Assembly (NCBI GenBank): GCA_003151735.1
Contig: PLYI01000055.1
Location: forward strand, 62,001 to 126,000
Direction: 5' to 3'
From: Candidatus Bathyarchaeota archaeon
GTDB lineage: Archaea > Thermoproteota > Bathyarchaeia > Bathyarchaeales > Bathycorpusculaceae
DNA length: 64,000 nt
Shown here: in pieces, positions 42,937-50,908 of the stretch
How positions within the stretch are numbered: the first letter of the stretch is position 1
Layout: each line of letters starts with the position of its first letter
Notes under the pieces: generated by a model
What the model was told of the DNA's origin: nothing
Databases searched by the model: none
The model's input: the letters and a program-made list of their open reading frames with translations, nothing else
Translations under genes and position numbers: made by a program

Positions 42937-43338
42937 TCAGTTGATTTTGGAGTGAGTTTCGTCTTTGCTTAGTCTTTCAAATAAATGGATTTTATGGAAA
43001 AGCTTGTTTGTTATATAACCCAGCATATAAACTGACGCTATTAAGCCAAAGTAGGCTCCGATTATAACTGGCAGAAAAAGTTGAACTCCGAATAGAGTTA
43101 AAATTGCTGCAATGGCTACTGACCCTCCGTAACTTATGAGAAAGAAGATTTCAATTATCGCTATCAAAACTAATGTTTTTTTGGGTTTTAGATATTCAAG
43201 GTACACTCCGACCAGAATGGCTTGAAGGACCCAGCCTGAAAGTGGAATGTAAACAAAGATAAAGTCAATTGCAAGTACCCCCATGCCGATGCTTAAAAAA
43301 GCATAGAAAAGAGCTTTCGGTAAACCCACTTCAGTCAT
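42937..43338 (-). CDS. Four-helix membrane protein, unknown
   Basis: A 133-aa hydrophobic protein with helices near 8-28, 33-50, 55-80 and 85-110 and a charged C-terminus (FERLSKDETHSKIN). No family motif. It lies convergent with mrp. Confidence 0.65.
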   Translation of the reverse strand: MTEVGLPKALFYAFLSIGMGVLAIDFIFVYIPLSGWVLQAILVGVYLEYLKPKKTLVLIAIIEIFFLISYGGSVAIAAILTLFGVQLFLPVIIGAYFGLIASVYMLGYITNKLFHKIHLFERLSKDETHSKIN

Positions 43339-43473
43339 AATCTGAGTTATGCCTGTAGGGATTATAAGGCTTTTATGGAATTACAGAGAACATCGATGAG
43401 CACGTGAAAAAGAAACAAAAGTAAAAAGATTGGAGAGCTTAAAAACTCCCAGGTTTAATTTATCCGTAGTTAA

Positions 43474-43764
43474 CTACTCTTTTGTAAGAGTAATTTCTAT
43501 CGTTGAAACCATCCTGGACCTATTCTCGCCTTCTCGTGGTGGCATCTCAGCGGTACCGATTGCTATCTTTGTCACTTTGAGGTCTTTTATGAAGCGGCTT
43601 CTTGTGATTTCTGCAACGTCAACTGCTGTTGTGATTGCTTGTCCTCTTGCTTTTAGGGTAATTTCTTTTCCTGCGCCTGCGGAGAACGCGGTTATGATTG
43701 CGAGTACATAGCTCATTGGAGGTTTGTTTCCGACGAATATTACGTCATTAGCTTTTTCTGTCAT
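43474..43764 (-). CDS. albA: DNA/RNA-binding protein Alba
   Basis: A 96-aa Alba: DVIFVGNKPPMSYVLAI, the basic loop with LKARGQAITTAVDVAEITRS, and the final strands TAEMPPREGENRSRMVSTIE. Alba dimers coat DNA and RNA; affinity is set by Lys acetylation in some archaea. An AGGAG-like site (GGAGTG) precedes the ATG. Both Alba and histone are encoded in the window. Confidence 0.93.
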   Translation of the reverse strand: MTEKANDVIFVGNKPPMSYVLAIITAFSAGAGKEITLKARGQAITTAVDVAEITRSRFIKDLKVTKIAIGTAEMPPREGENRSRMVSTIEITLTKE

Positions 43765-44047
43765 TTCATATCACACTCCTTTTTTAGTTGTTTGTTTGCG
43801 ATGTAGATAACATTCTTTTGTCTTTTCAGACTGGGAACGTTAACTCATCAGTAACGCTAAACTTCCTAATAAACCAAATTCAGCAATCTGACATATGAGT
43901 CAGCGCCAACTAAAAAGTCAACAATGCGAAATCGTGCTTAATTGCCAATTTTACAACTTTTTTTTCAAAGGTAAACCCATGGTTTTTGTTTGGTTCTTGG
44001 AAAAAAGCGCTATAGTTTTATACCTCAACTTTGAAGGAGGAGTACAA

Positions 44048-44836
44048 GTGGAGAGGAACTATTTCATGTCTGTATCGCCTGGTCTAAGAGAGGTTTTAGC
44101 GAGAAGAATTGCTGGAGAAATAATTCTTTCAAGCAAACCAGGCTCAACCATGAAGAAGTGGCGCGAACTCTTCGCTGTTTCCCAAATTAATCTCTCCGAA
44201 GCCATGGGACTCTCCTCTTCAGTCATAAGTGACTATGAGAGCTGCAGAAGAAAAAGCCCGGGCGCCAAATTCATCCGAAGATTCGTGCTCTCGCTTCTGC
44301 GTATTGATGAGGGCAAAGGTAGCCGCTTCATCCGTGAATTCGCTAAACTTACCAGTTCACCCAGCATGGCAATTGTGGATCTTCGCGAGTTTCCCATACC
44401 TGCCAGAGTAGAGTACCTATGCAAAGCAATCAGCGGCGAAGTGGTAGCTTGCAAAGAAAAATATGTTAAAGAAGTTAACGGCTACACAGTAATCGACAGC
44501 AGAAAAGCGGTTGAAGCATATTCTGGTTTGGAGTACGCGCAGCTTTTTGGCGCTTCAACCGAGCGGGCGGTTATTTTTACCAACGTTGAAGTCGGTTGCT
44601 TGCCCATGATGATTGTGCGTGTCAGCAGCCTCAAACCACGCATCGTGGTCTTCCACAAGACGAGACCAGATGAAGAAGCTATAAGGATAGCCGAGTACGA
44701 ACAGATACCGCTAATCTACTCCACTTCACCCAGTGTTGAGCAGCTGGTGATGTCACTGCGTAAGCTATACCGCATTGCTTTACGTGTGAAGCTCGGCAGA
44801 AGAAAAGTACGCCCGCCACCAAAAATAAGCGCCTAA
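44048..44836 (+). CDS. Helix-turn-helix (XRE-type) regulator with long C-terminal domain
   Basis: About 262 aa from GTG 44048, which follows a strong AAGGAGGAG site; frames begin upstream at 43895 but are less likely. The XRE HTH is at about residues 35-65 (FAVSQINLSEAMGLSSSVIS, then DYESCRRKSPGAKF). The C-terminal half (about 110-245) is alpha/beta with a Tyr/Thr-rich start (NGYTVIDSRKAVEAYSGLEY), as in a conserved archaeal regulator family. A TATA-like AGTTTTATACC lies 30 nt upstream. A structured 3' region follows. Confidence 0.8.
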   Translation: MERNYFMSVSPGLREVLARRIAGEIILSSKPGSTMKKWRELFAVSQINLSEAMGLSSSVISDYESCRRKSPGAKFIRRFVLSLLRIDEGKGSRFIREFAKLTSSPSMAIVDLREFPIPARVEYLCKAISGEVVACKEKYVKEVNGYTVIDSRKAVEAYSGLEYAQLFGASTERAVIFTNVEVGCLPMMIVRVSSLKPRIVVFHKTRPDEEAIRIAEYEQIPLIYSTSPSVEQLVMSLRKLYRIALRVKLGRRKVRPPPKISA

Positions 44837-44848
44837 AAAAGCGGTTCT

Positions 44849-44905
44849 GGTGGAGTGACTATTCACCGGGGCTCTGCTTGCTCTTCCGACCTACCTACCT
44901 CCACC
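44849..44905. ncRNA. Candidate structured RNA or 3' element
   Basis: GGTGGAG (44849-44855) pairs with CTCCACC (44899-44905) and encloses a GC-rich loop region with further pairing potential (CGGGGCTCTGC). It begins only 12 bp after the regulator's stop. It could be a 3' UTR stem, a terminator or a small RNA. I cannot name it; a T-run is not present. Confidence 0.3.
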
Positions 44906-44918
44906 CTTTAGGTTTCTG

Positions 44919-44956
44919 CATAGAACCTCTAATGGATTCAAATAGGTTCGTGAGCT
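44919..44956. repeat. Two-copy intergenic element, copy A
   Basis: Begins CATAGAACCTCTA and continues with an AGGTT that can pair with AACCT. The same 13-mer and AGGTT occur at 54630-54670. Both copies lie about 80 nt after a plus-strand stop codon. Confidence 0.4.
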
Positions 44957-45004
44957 CAAATCCTTATAACTAAGAAAAGCACTTTTCCATATTTGTGATT
45001 CGAA

Positions 45005-45184
45005 ATGTGTGAATTTAACATAATTTTAGATGGAAAAGTCCAATTCAAAGATGTCATTTACACTAAAGTAGACGGAGATAACGTAACAGTCAAGAACATT
45101 ATGGGTGAAGGCAAAGAGTTCAAAGGCTGCAAAATCATTGAAGTGGATGTTCCCAACACGCGGCTTGTACTGGTGCCTCTCTAA
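45005..45184 (+). CDS. CooT-like small nickel-binding protein
   Basis: A 59-aa protein beginning MCEFNIILDGKVQFKDVIYT and ending VDVPNTRLVLVPL. The N-terminal Met-Cys-Glu and the strand pattern match the CooT family, whose dimer binds Ni2+ through Cys2 in the maturation of carbon monoxide dehydrogenase. In other organisms it lies with coo genes; none is visible here. It lies between the XRE regulator and cytochrome b genes. Confidence 0.75.
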   Translation: MCEFNIILDGKVQFKDVIYTKVDGDNVTVKNIMGEGKEFKGCKIIEVDVPNTRLVLVPL

Positions 45185-45572
45185 AGCAGCAAAAATGAAT
45201 CCTCCAAGTTGAGATATTTCTTAAGAGCCAAAAAAATTCAGCTCGGCCCACTAACCCAAAAATAGAGGCTCTCTGAAGCAAACATAAGACCAAAACTTGG
45301 CTATCGATTAAGTGCTGACTATACTCAAGTAAGTATAACCGTAAGGAATAAATATTGTTTGATTCTTTCTTTATTTGAGGCGTTTTCTTGAGTCAAATTT
45401 GCATAATACAGTTTTTTTCCAGAGTATTTTTTCGGATTATGCCGATTAAGAAAAAGGCCTTAATTTTTTTGAGTTCCCTTGCTTGTTTTGCACCAAGGCG
45501 ACACTATGATAATAATTATATATATAATAACAATCATATGATATGAGGCGTAAATACAGGAGAGAATAATGT
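45185..45572. other. Long leader/promoter region of cytochrome b
   Basis: No gene is seen. An inverted repeat TATACT/AGTATA (45320-45337, 6-nt spacer) could be an operator. A strong TATA element TTATATATATAA lies at 45516-45527, and AGGAGAG at 45558-45564 serves the start at 45573. Confidence 0.45.
45516..45527 (+). promoter_or_regulatory. TATA box of the cytochrome b gene
   Basis: TTATATATATAA lies 46-57 nt before ATG 45573 and fits the archaeal TBP consensus; it implies a start of transcription near 45552 and a short leader with AGGAGAG. Confidence 0.6.
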
Positions 45573-46691
45573 ATGTCGACTGACGATGAAAGTAAAAGTA
45601 TATGGTCTCGCGTTGGAGACCAGTTAGGTTATGGCGTTGTACGTGACTATCTTGTACCCGTAGAAACAAACAATGTATGGTATTCACTGGGAGGCATCCT
45701 TGGAATTGCGATAGTGCTCCAGTTCATTTTCGGATTCATCCTATTATACAAATACATACCTGATGCAGGCATTGCATTCGGCATTACCCAGTCATTTATC
45801 AATTCGCCCACATGGAAAATTATGCTTAACTTTCATTTCTACAACTCATTTCTGATTGCAGGATTACTTGCCGCGCACATGATGCGTGTTTTCATAAGCG
45901 GCGCATACCGCGGTGCCAAGAAGGGACTTTGGCTAATAGGCGCTGCTCTATCAGGATTGGTACTTCTAATCTACATCACTGGAGAAGCATTACATTGGGA
46001 CGAAATTGGTTTTGGAGTTCCATGGAACATCAAAGAGTCCCTAGCCGCAGTCAATCTGGCAGGCTTCTTTAGATACACCGACACCAGTTTACTATCAATC
46101 CCAACTGCAACGGAAAAATTAACCCAGCTCTACGCCGTGCACGTCGCGCTTGCACCAATTCTCATCATGATTTTTGTAGGTTTACATCTGTACCTAGTCA
46201 GAGCTAAAGGAATCTCCATGCCATTTTGGAAAAAGCCATCTGGTAGAAAAGCACCGTTCATCTCTCACATAAAGATATGGCTTGCAGGCGGGTTAGTTAT
46301 ACTCATAGCTTTACTTTTGCTTGCTGCTTTTGTACCACGTGACGCAGGAGTGGCTCCTCAGCTAATACCAAGCTCACCTTTCTATGGAGTAGATAACGAT
46401 CCAGGTGGATTAGGATTTAAGCCTACCTTCTTTATTGGGTGGACCCGCGGCATGAACATTTTTGCGGCTGATTTAGGAATATCACCTGATATTTTAGGAG
46501 CTATGTCGGCGACTGGGTTGTTTGCTTTGATTCTGTTAATCATACCGTTTATCGATAGAGTACGAAAGGAGCCAAGCGATAGAGCGGAGATCTTTTCAAG
46601 AAAGAGAATCTGGGCATTTATAGCTATAGCCGTATTTTGGGCAATTTTTGTTATCGGCATTGTCCTAAATGCAATCACCGCCGTTGGCTAA
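45573..46691 (+). CDS. Cytochrome b-type membrane protein
   Basis: A 372-aa protein like the N-terminal part of cytochrome b/b6. Helix II has HFYNSFLIAGLLAAH with two His 14 apart, and helix IV has HVALAPILIMIFVGLH with the same spacing, so two b hemes are expected across the membrane. It then has further helices, as in the b6/subunit IV or fused forms. It moves electrons between quinols and a partner. No Rieske, cytochrome c or molybdenum partner gene is adjacent; the only Rieske sequence in the window is the broken one at 10.4 kb. Confidence 0.9.
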   Translation: MSTDDESKSIWSRVGDQLGYGVVRDYLVPVETNNVWYSLGGILGIAIVLQFIFGFILLYKYIPDAGIAFGITQSFINSPTWKIMLNFHFYNSFLIAGLLAAHMMRVFISGAYRGAKKGLWLIGAALSGLVLLIYITGEALHWDEIGFGVPWNIKESLAAVNLAGFFRYTDTSLLSIPTATEKLTQLYAVHVALAPILIMIFVGLHLYLVRAKGISMPFWKKPSGRKAPFISHIKIWLAGGLVILIALLLLAAFVPRDAGVAPQLIPSSPFYGVDNDPGGLGFKPTFFIGWTRGMNIFAADLGISPDILGAMSATGLFALILLIIPFIDRVRKEPSDRAEIFSRKRIWAFIAIAVFWAIFVIGIVLNAITAVG

Positions 46692-46695
46692 AGCA

Positions 46696-46714
46696 GCGGG
46701 CCCTCCCTTTTTTT
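46696..46714 (+). terminator. GC-rich stem plus T7 run
   Basis: GCGGGCCCTCCC followed by TTTTTTT lies directly after the cytochrome b stop; GGGCCC can self-pair. It probably ends the cytochrome b transcript. A second T-run and the TATA-like TTTATATATT (46737-46746) of the next gene follow. Confidence 0.35.
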
Positions 46715-46805
46715 AGGCAACTCTTTTTTTTCAGGCTTTATATATTCTAAAGTGACTAGACATTTTTGCAAGGTCGCAACGCCAGCTATTGGGCAGAGAA
46801 GCAAA

Positions 46806-47486
46806 ATGAGTAACAGGGAAAAATTTGACCGTGATTTAACTATTCTACTGTCTAGGCTAACGTTTGATGCTGGGCCGGAAGTTGAAAACAAACTTAACAT
46901 GCTAAAGGATTGGCTGATTAAACTTCAAAAAGAGAACGTTGTAAAAATCAACCACTCTGTAATGGAACTTGTATGCGCCAAACACTTAATCCAAAAAGGA
47001 TACGAAGTCCAAATTGAATATCCACTGAACGAAATCTTAACCTGCGACTTATATGGAATCAAAGGATTAGGCAATCTGATTGTTGAGATAGAAACAGGTT
47101 TTATTCCTCCCGAAAACGCTTTGGCACCCTTAACCTATACGACTGCTCGGTTAGCAAGCAAAATAATCAGGTACAGCAGCTTCGCAGGGAAATTTGCTTT
47201 AGGCGTGCCGCCCCATTACATTCTGCCTTTCCCATCAACATTAGCAAAGCCTCCTAGAAATCGTTCAGACCAAGAAATAGCACAAATAAAAAAACTCTGC
47301 GACAAATATTACCAAAAACCACCTGTAACTATTGAGGAAATACGCAACGCGCGCATACAAGAAATCTACATAATCGACGTGGACCGTGGGAAAGTACAGG
47401 AAATTGACCCAGACGCTTACCTAAAGAGGGCAATGCAGAAAGGCATAGTCTATGATTACTTTCCACCCGAAGTCAAGGAGCAATAA
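46806..47486 (+). CDS. Unknown protein with a possible PD-(D/E)xK nuclease core
   Basis: About 226 aa from ATG 46806 (a start at 46752 adds 18 residues). After a helical N-terminus comes HSVMELVCAKHLIQKGYEVQ, EYPLNEILTCDLYGIKGLGN and LIVEIETGFI. The Asp in CDLYG and the acidic E-I-E on the next strand, preceded by a helix with Glu, resemble the PD-(D/E)xK endonuclease core. The motif is not perfect, so nuclease activity is inference. It begins a three-gene plus-strand run with a GIY-YIG and an MGMT-like gene, suggesting DNA repair or processing. Confidence 0.6.
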   Translation: MSNREKFDRDLTILLSRLTFDAGPEVENKLNMLKDWLIKLQKENVVKINHSVMELVCAKHLIQKGYEVQIEYPLNEILTCDLYGIKGLGNLIVEIETGFIPPENALAPLTYTTARLASKIIRYSSFAGKFALGVPPHYILPFPSTLAKPPRNRSDQEIAQIKKLCDKYYQKPPVTIEEIRNARIQEIYIIDVDRGKVQEIDPDAYLKRAMQKGIVYDYFPPEVKEQ

Positions 47487-47493
47487 AGCGCAA

Positions 47494-47748
47494 ATGTCGT
47501 TTTACGTTTACATCTTGCTATGCAGGGATGGAAGCTTCTATACTGGCTATACAAAAGATTTGAATGAACGTACAAAACAGCATGAAAATGGGAAAGGAGC
47601 AAAATACACAAAAACTCACCGACCTCAAAAGCTGGCGTATTTTGAACTTCTTAATTCAAGAAGTAGCGCAATGAAGCGGGAGAGGGCAATAAAAAAGTTA
47701 ACCCATCAACAAAAACAGGAACTAATCAATTCTAAAACGACGAAATAA
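47494..47748 (+). CDS. GIY-YIG domain nuclease (UPF0213)
   Basis: An 84-aa single-domain GIY-YIG protein: FYVYILLCRDGSFYTGYTKD has the Tyr pair (YVY, YTG), RTKQHENGKGAKYTKT has the catalytic Arg, and the helix AMKRERAIKKL includes the conserved Glu. Such stand-alone domains may act in DNA repair. ATG 47494 (AAGGAG 14 nt upstream) starts 7 bp after the upstream gene stop; a longer start at 47452 overlaps it. Confidence 0.9.
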   Translation: MSFYVYILLCRDGSFYTGYTKDLNERTKQHENGKGAKYTKTHRPQKLAYFELLNSRSSAMKRERAIKKLTHQQKQELINSKTTK

Positions 47749-47799
47749 TTTTACGAAAGCTAAAAATAAACAGTCTTTCAATCCCTTTTTAGTGAGATT

Positions 47800-48279
47800 G
47801 TGCCAAAAAAGAAGCCCACATGGCAAGAAAAATTAAACGACAGCAAAGGCTATCCCAAAGTGGAAGAAATCAAGGGCGGCATGAGCCGAAGATGGGGCAC
47901 AGGCACAGTTGTCATTCCAGCTCCAGTCGAGGTGGATCAATTGATGCGGAAAGTGCCCAGGGGGAAACTTACCACTATCAACGAAATCCGGCAAGCCCTC
48001 GCAACCAAACACAATGCAACCATCGGTTGCCCCTTTACCACAGGAATCTTTGCTTGGATTGCAGCCCACGCGGCAGAAGAACAAAAGCAACAGGGCAAAA
48101 TAGAAATTACCCCTTACTGGAGGACTTTGAAAGTTAGAGGGTTGATAAACGAGAAATACCCCGGCGGCACAGAAGCCCAAACTGCGCTTTTGCAGCAAGA
48201 AGGGCACAGCGTAATTAAAAGGGGCAAAAACTGTTTTGTTAAAGACTATGAGAATGCGCTTTTTAGGTTAGACCAGTAA
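47800..48279 (+). CDS. MGMT-family (alkyltransferase-like) protein
   Basis: A 159-aa protein with the winged DNA-binding part of O6-methylguanine-DNA methyltransferases: VPRGKLTTINEIRQALATKH, GCPFTTGIFAWIAAHAAEEQ, and a PYWRTLK segment. The PCHR active-site Cys motif of true MGMT is not obvious (GCPFTTG has a Cys at another place). It is probably an alkyltransferase-like damage sensor or a divergent enzyme. Start is GTG 47800. It overlaps the convergent HAD-kinase gene at the 3' end. Confidence 0.8.
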   Translation: MPKKKPTWQEKLNDSKGYPKVEEIKGGMSRRWGTGTVVIPAPVEVDQLMRKVPRGKLTTINEIRQALATKHNATIGCPFTTGIFAWIAAHAAEEQKQQGKIEITPYWRTLKVRGLINEKYPGGTEAQTALLQQEGHSVIKRGKNCFVKDYENALFRLDQ

Positions 48280-49507
48280 GTAAAGTTAAAGCTGCACCCG
48301 TAATCAATGGCACCAACACGTTATCGTTCACTGGCAGCGGCAAAACCTCGATTGTCATAGCAATCGCTGCGCCAACCAAAGCCAACCATGGCGAAACAAA
48401 GAACAACCCAGCCAAAAACGCAAAAATGAACCCAGCCAACGAACCTTCCCAAGTCTTTCCCTTGTTGAAGGGCAGAGAAGTAGAGATTAATCCTCCGAAA
48501 AGGGAAGCTGCACTATCACCGAAGCAGAACATTGCTATGGCTGCTCCGCCTGCGCGTGTTGGGAAAAGAAGCAGAGTCGCAACAATTCCAAAAGCGAAGT
48601 AGAGAGGCGCAGCTGCAAAGCCGTACAGCTCCGATTGGGAAGCCGCATGGCGAGTAATGGCGGAAACCAACGGCAATTCACGTCCCTCCAAACGCGAAAG
48701 CTCAGACACAGTGTAAACAAGTGAGATAAAGATAATTATCGTGGCGACAACAGGAATACCAATCAGGCCTGCAATAATCGGCATAAAAAATCCTGACGCG
48801 TGAATGTCTTCTCTAACTAAATCATTCGTTGATGGAAAGGAACGCTTATGCTTTTTCCCATCGATAACTGCCAAGATTCCTGAAAGTCTACCATTAACAA
48901 CTCGGTCAGCCTTAAGCCGTATAACAAAATCGGGGTTAAAACCGATTTTTAACATGCCAGGCAAAAAAATACAACGGTTATTTCTGTCGTCAGCAACAAC
49001 AACGCAATCTTCCAAACGCAAATTTTCTTGACTCAAGATTTCAAGCAGAATCTTTTGTTTTCCATTCTTTACGATGGCGCCGCCCCCGATTTCACCCGTT
49101 AACTCTCCCTCTTTTATTCCAACTTCAACGCCAAAAGCGTAATCTGCACCCAACGTCGCCGCCAACTTTTTAACGATAACTGCGGGTATCCCTGAACTAA
49201 TTATAGCAATCTTGAAGTTGCGTTCTTTAAGCTGGCAAAAAAAGCTCTGCAGGTAAGGAGTAGCTGGAATTTTGCCGAAAATGAACAATAAAGTTTCGAG
49301 GTTGACGCCTTTTAAATCCTTGAAAATGTGTCTTAAGGCTGATTCTAACTTTATAATGCCTGCTTCATAAAGAAAACCAAAGAAAAGAAGCTTAACTAAA
49401 TAGGAGAAGCCTAAACTTCTGCCCACTTCAAAAATGAAGCGGTTTTTAGGAATCAACACTCCTTCCACATCGAAAACAATAAGCCTGGGCTTTTCTGATC
49501 GAGCCAT
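48263..49507 (-). CDS. HAD phosphatase-like domain fused to a dolichol kinase-like domain
   Basis: A 414-aa fusion. Residues 8-210 are a HAD domain similar to phosphoserine phosphatases: LIVFDVEGVLIPKN, IISSGIPA and CVVVADDRNN. The classical DxD is DVE here, so the second Asp is Glu. Residues 235-414 are a multi-helix membrane domain with GDSAASLFGG and FNKGKTWEGSLAGF, the signature of dolichol/phytol kinases (SEC59 type). Such a protein may remove and add phosphates on lipid carriers; this is inference. It is the last gene of the cluster with the radical-SAM enzyme (66-bp gap). Confidence 0.8.
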   Translation of the reverse strand: MARSEKPRLIVFDVEGVLIPKNRFIFEVGRSLGFSYLVKLLFFGFLYEAGIIKLESALRHIFKDLKGVNLETLLFIFGKIPATPYLQSFFCQLKERNFKIAIISSGIPAVIVKKLAATLGADYAFGVEVGIKEGELTGEIGGGAIVKNGKQKILLEILSQENLRLEDCVVVADDRNNRCIFLPGMLKIGFNPDFVIRLKADRVVNGRLSGILAVIDGKKHKRSFPSTNDLVREDIHASGFFMPIIAGLIGIPVVATIIIFISLVYTVSELSRLEGRELPLVSAITRHAASQSELYGFAAAPLYFAFGIVATLLLFPTRAGGAAIAMFCFGDSAASLFGGLISTSLPFNKGKTWEGSLAGFIFAFLAGLFFVSPWLALVGAAIAMTIEVLPLPVNDNVLVPLITGAALTLLTGLT

Positions 49508-49573
49508 ATCTCTCTAAACTCACGATTTAGCGCTATTTGCCTTAGAAGAGAATGGTCGCTTGCTGAAGATAAA

Positions 49574-50908
49574 TTATCCTGTCCCGCTACATTGGTGTTC
49601 TTTGTTTTGTAGCTCCAGTGGGCATCCGCCACCACAAATCTGCAGTTGCGAGCAATCCTTGCATTTTTCCTCGGCGTATTCTCGGTTGCGCAGCTTTTCT
49701 GCTAAGGGGTGATGCCAAATTTTCTCCCAGGGTTCTGTTAGGATGTTTCCGAGGCTTTCAAAGTAGCTTTGGCAAGGGTAAACGTCGCCGTTTGGTCCCA
49801 CGCTAGCGTTTATCATGGCTGCCGTGCAGGTTTTAACGCCTAAACCCAACTGCACAGGGTCAAATTGACAGTACTGCGTGGGTGTATACCAGAGGAATTT
49901 TAAGCCAATCATGTGGGCTTTGTCTCGAATTTGAGGCAAAAGGGCGTTTAATTCTTCGATGGATAGTGCGAATTCTTCGCTTGCAGCAGGTGCTTTGCCT
50001 GAGTAGATTAGGCTGTTGCAGCCGAAAGCGCCAACGCCCAGACTTTTGATGTAATCTATAGTTGTCAAAAAGTCGGCTGCGTTGTGTTTGCTAAGAGTGG
50101 TGTTGGTTGAAACGTAAATTTTCGATTGCACCGCATTTCGGATTCCCGCAAGGGTTTCTTTCCAGCTGCCTTTTGCTCCAGTCATTAAATCGTGTATTAG
50201 TGGCTTGTGGGACTCCAAAGTTATCTGCACAAAGTCTAACCCTGACTTCTCAAGCACATCAACGTAGGCTTTATCCTTGAACCTTCGCCCATTACTAATC
50301 AAACCCGTAACCATGCCCTTGTTCTGAGCGTACATGAGAAGCTCAGGCAAATCCTCCCGCGTTGTGGGTTCGCCGCCCGTAAAGGTTAAAATGAAAACGC
50401 CGATTTCACTGAGTTTATCAATTACGCTTTTCCATTGCACTGTTGAAAGTTCGGGTGTTTCATGTGGTCCGCCAGCATAGCAGTGGACGCAGTCATTTTG
50501 GCATCTAAAGGTTAACGCTAAATCCATCCGCAGGGGCGCTGAATACTGGTGAGAAAACGGCTCTTCTTTTTCAATTTCCAAAAACGTGACAGGATCAATC
50601 TTTTCGGTTTGTGCCAACGTGCTGATAGTGTAGACTAGTTTCTCGTAATCGGTTTTCGCTGTTTCAGCGCTGACACGGTACATACGTCGAATCTTTTTAA
50701 TAACTTCTTTGTGAGACAAGCCCTGCATGAAAAAATATGCTAACGCTGTAGCAGTATGGTTTAAGTGCAAAACCGAATTGGCGTTGATTACCATGACTCC
50801 TTGTCCACTTTGTTCGATGCGTAGTTGAAGCGACATTCCTGCAAACTTGTCTGTCCCACGGTAAGTAAAACGTCCTGTTGGAACCTTCTTTTTCCTAAAA
50901 AAACTCAT
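49574..50908 (-). CDS. Radical SAM/SPASM maturase with N-terminal PqqD-like domain
   Basis: A 444-aa enzyme. Residues 28-110 form a PqqD/RRE-like winged helix (MVINANSVLHLNHTATALAY, SHKEVIKKIRRMYRVS), the peptide-recognition domain of RiPP enzymes. The radical SAM site CQNDCVHC (Cys 136, 140, 143) binds the SAM cluster. The C-terminal SPASM domain carries CQSY (about 373), CKDC, CGGGC and a last Cys near 440 for auxiliary clusters. Such enzymes crosslink Cys thiols or other side chains of a substrate tail. The start ATG follows the stop of the DUF2207 gene with no gap, and that protein ends in Cys repeats, so it is the probable substrate. Confidence 0.9.
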   Translation of the reverse strand: MSFFRKKKVPTGRFTYRGTDKFAGMSLQLRIEQSGQGVMVINANSVLHLNHTATALAYFFMQGLSHKEVIKKIRRMYRVSAETAKTDYEKLVYTISTLAQTEKIDPVTFLEIEKEEPFSHQYSAPLRMDLALTFRCQNDCVHCYAGGPHETPELSTVQWKSVIDKLSEIGVFILTFTGGEPTTREDLPELLMYAQNKGMVTGLISNGRRFKDKAYVDVLEKSGLDFVQITLESHKPLIHDLMTGAKGSWKETLAGIRNAVQSKIYVSTNTTLSKHNAADFLTTIDYIKSLGVGAFGCNSLIYSGKAPAASEEFALSIEELNALLPQIRDKAHMIGLKFLWYTPTQYCQFDPVQLGLGVKTCTAAMINASVGPNGDVYPCQSYFESLGNILTEPWEKIWHHPLAEKLRNREYAEEKCKDCSQLQICGGGCPLELQNKEHQCSGTG

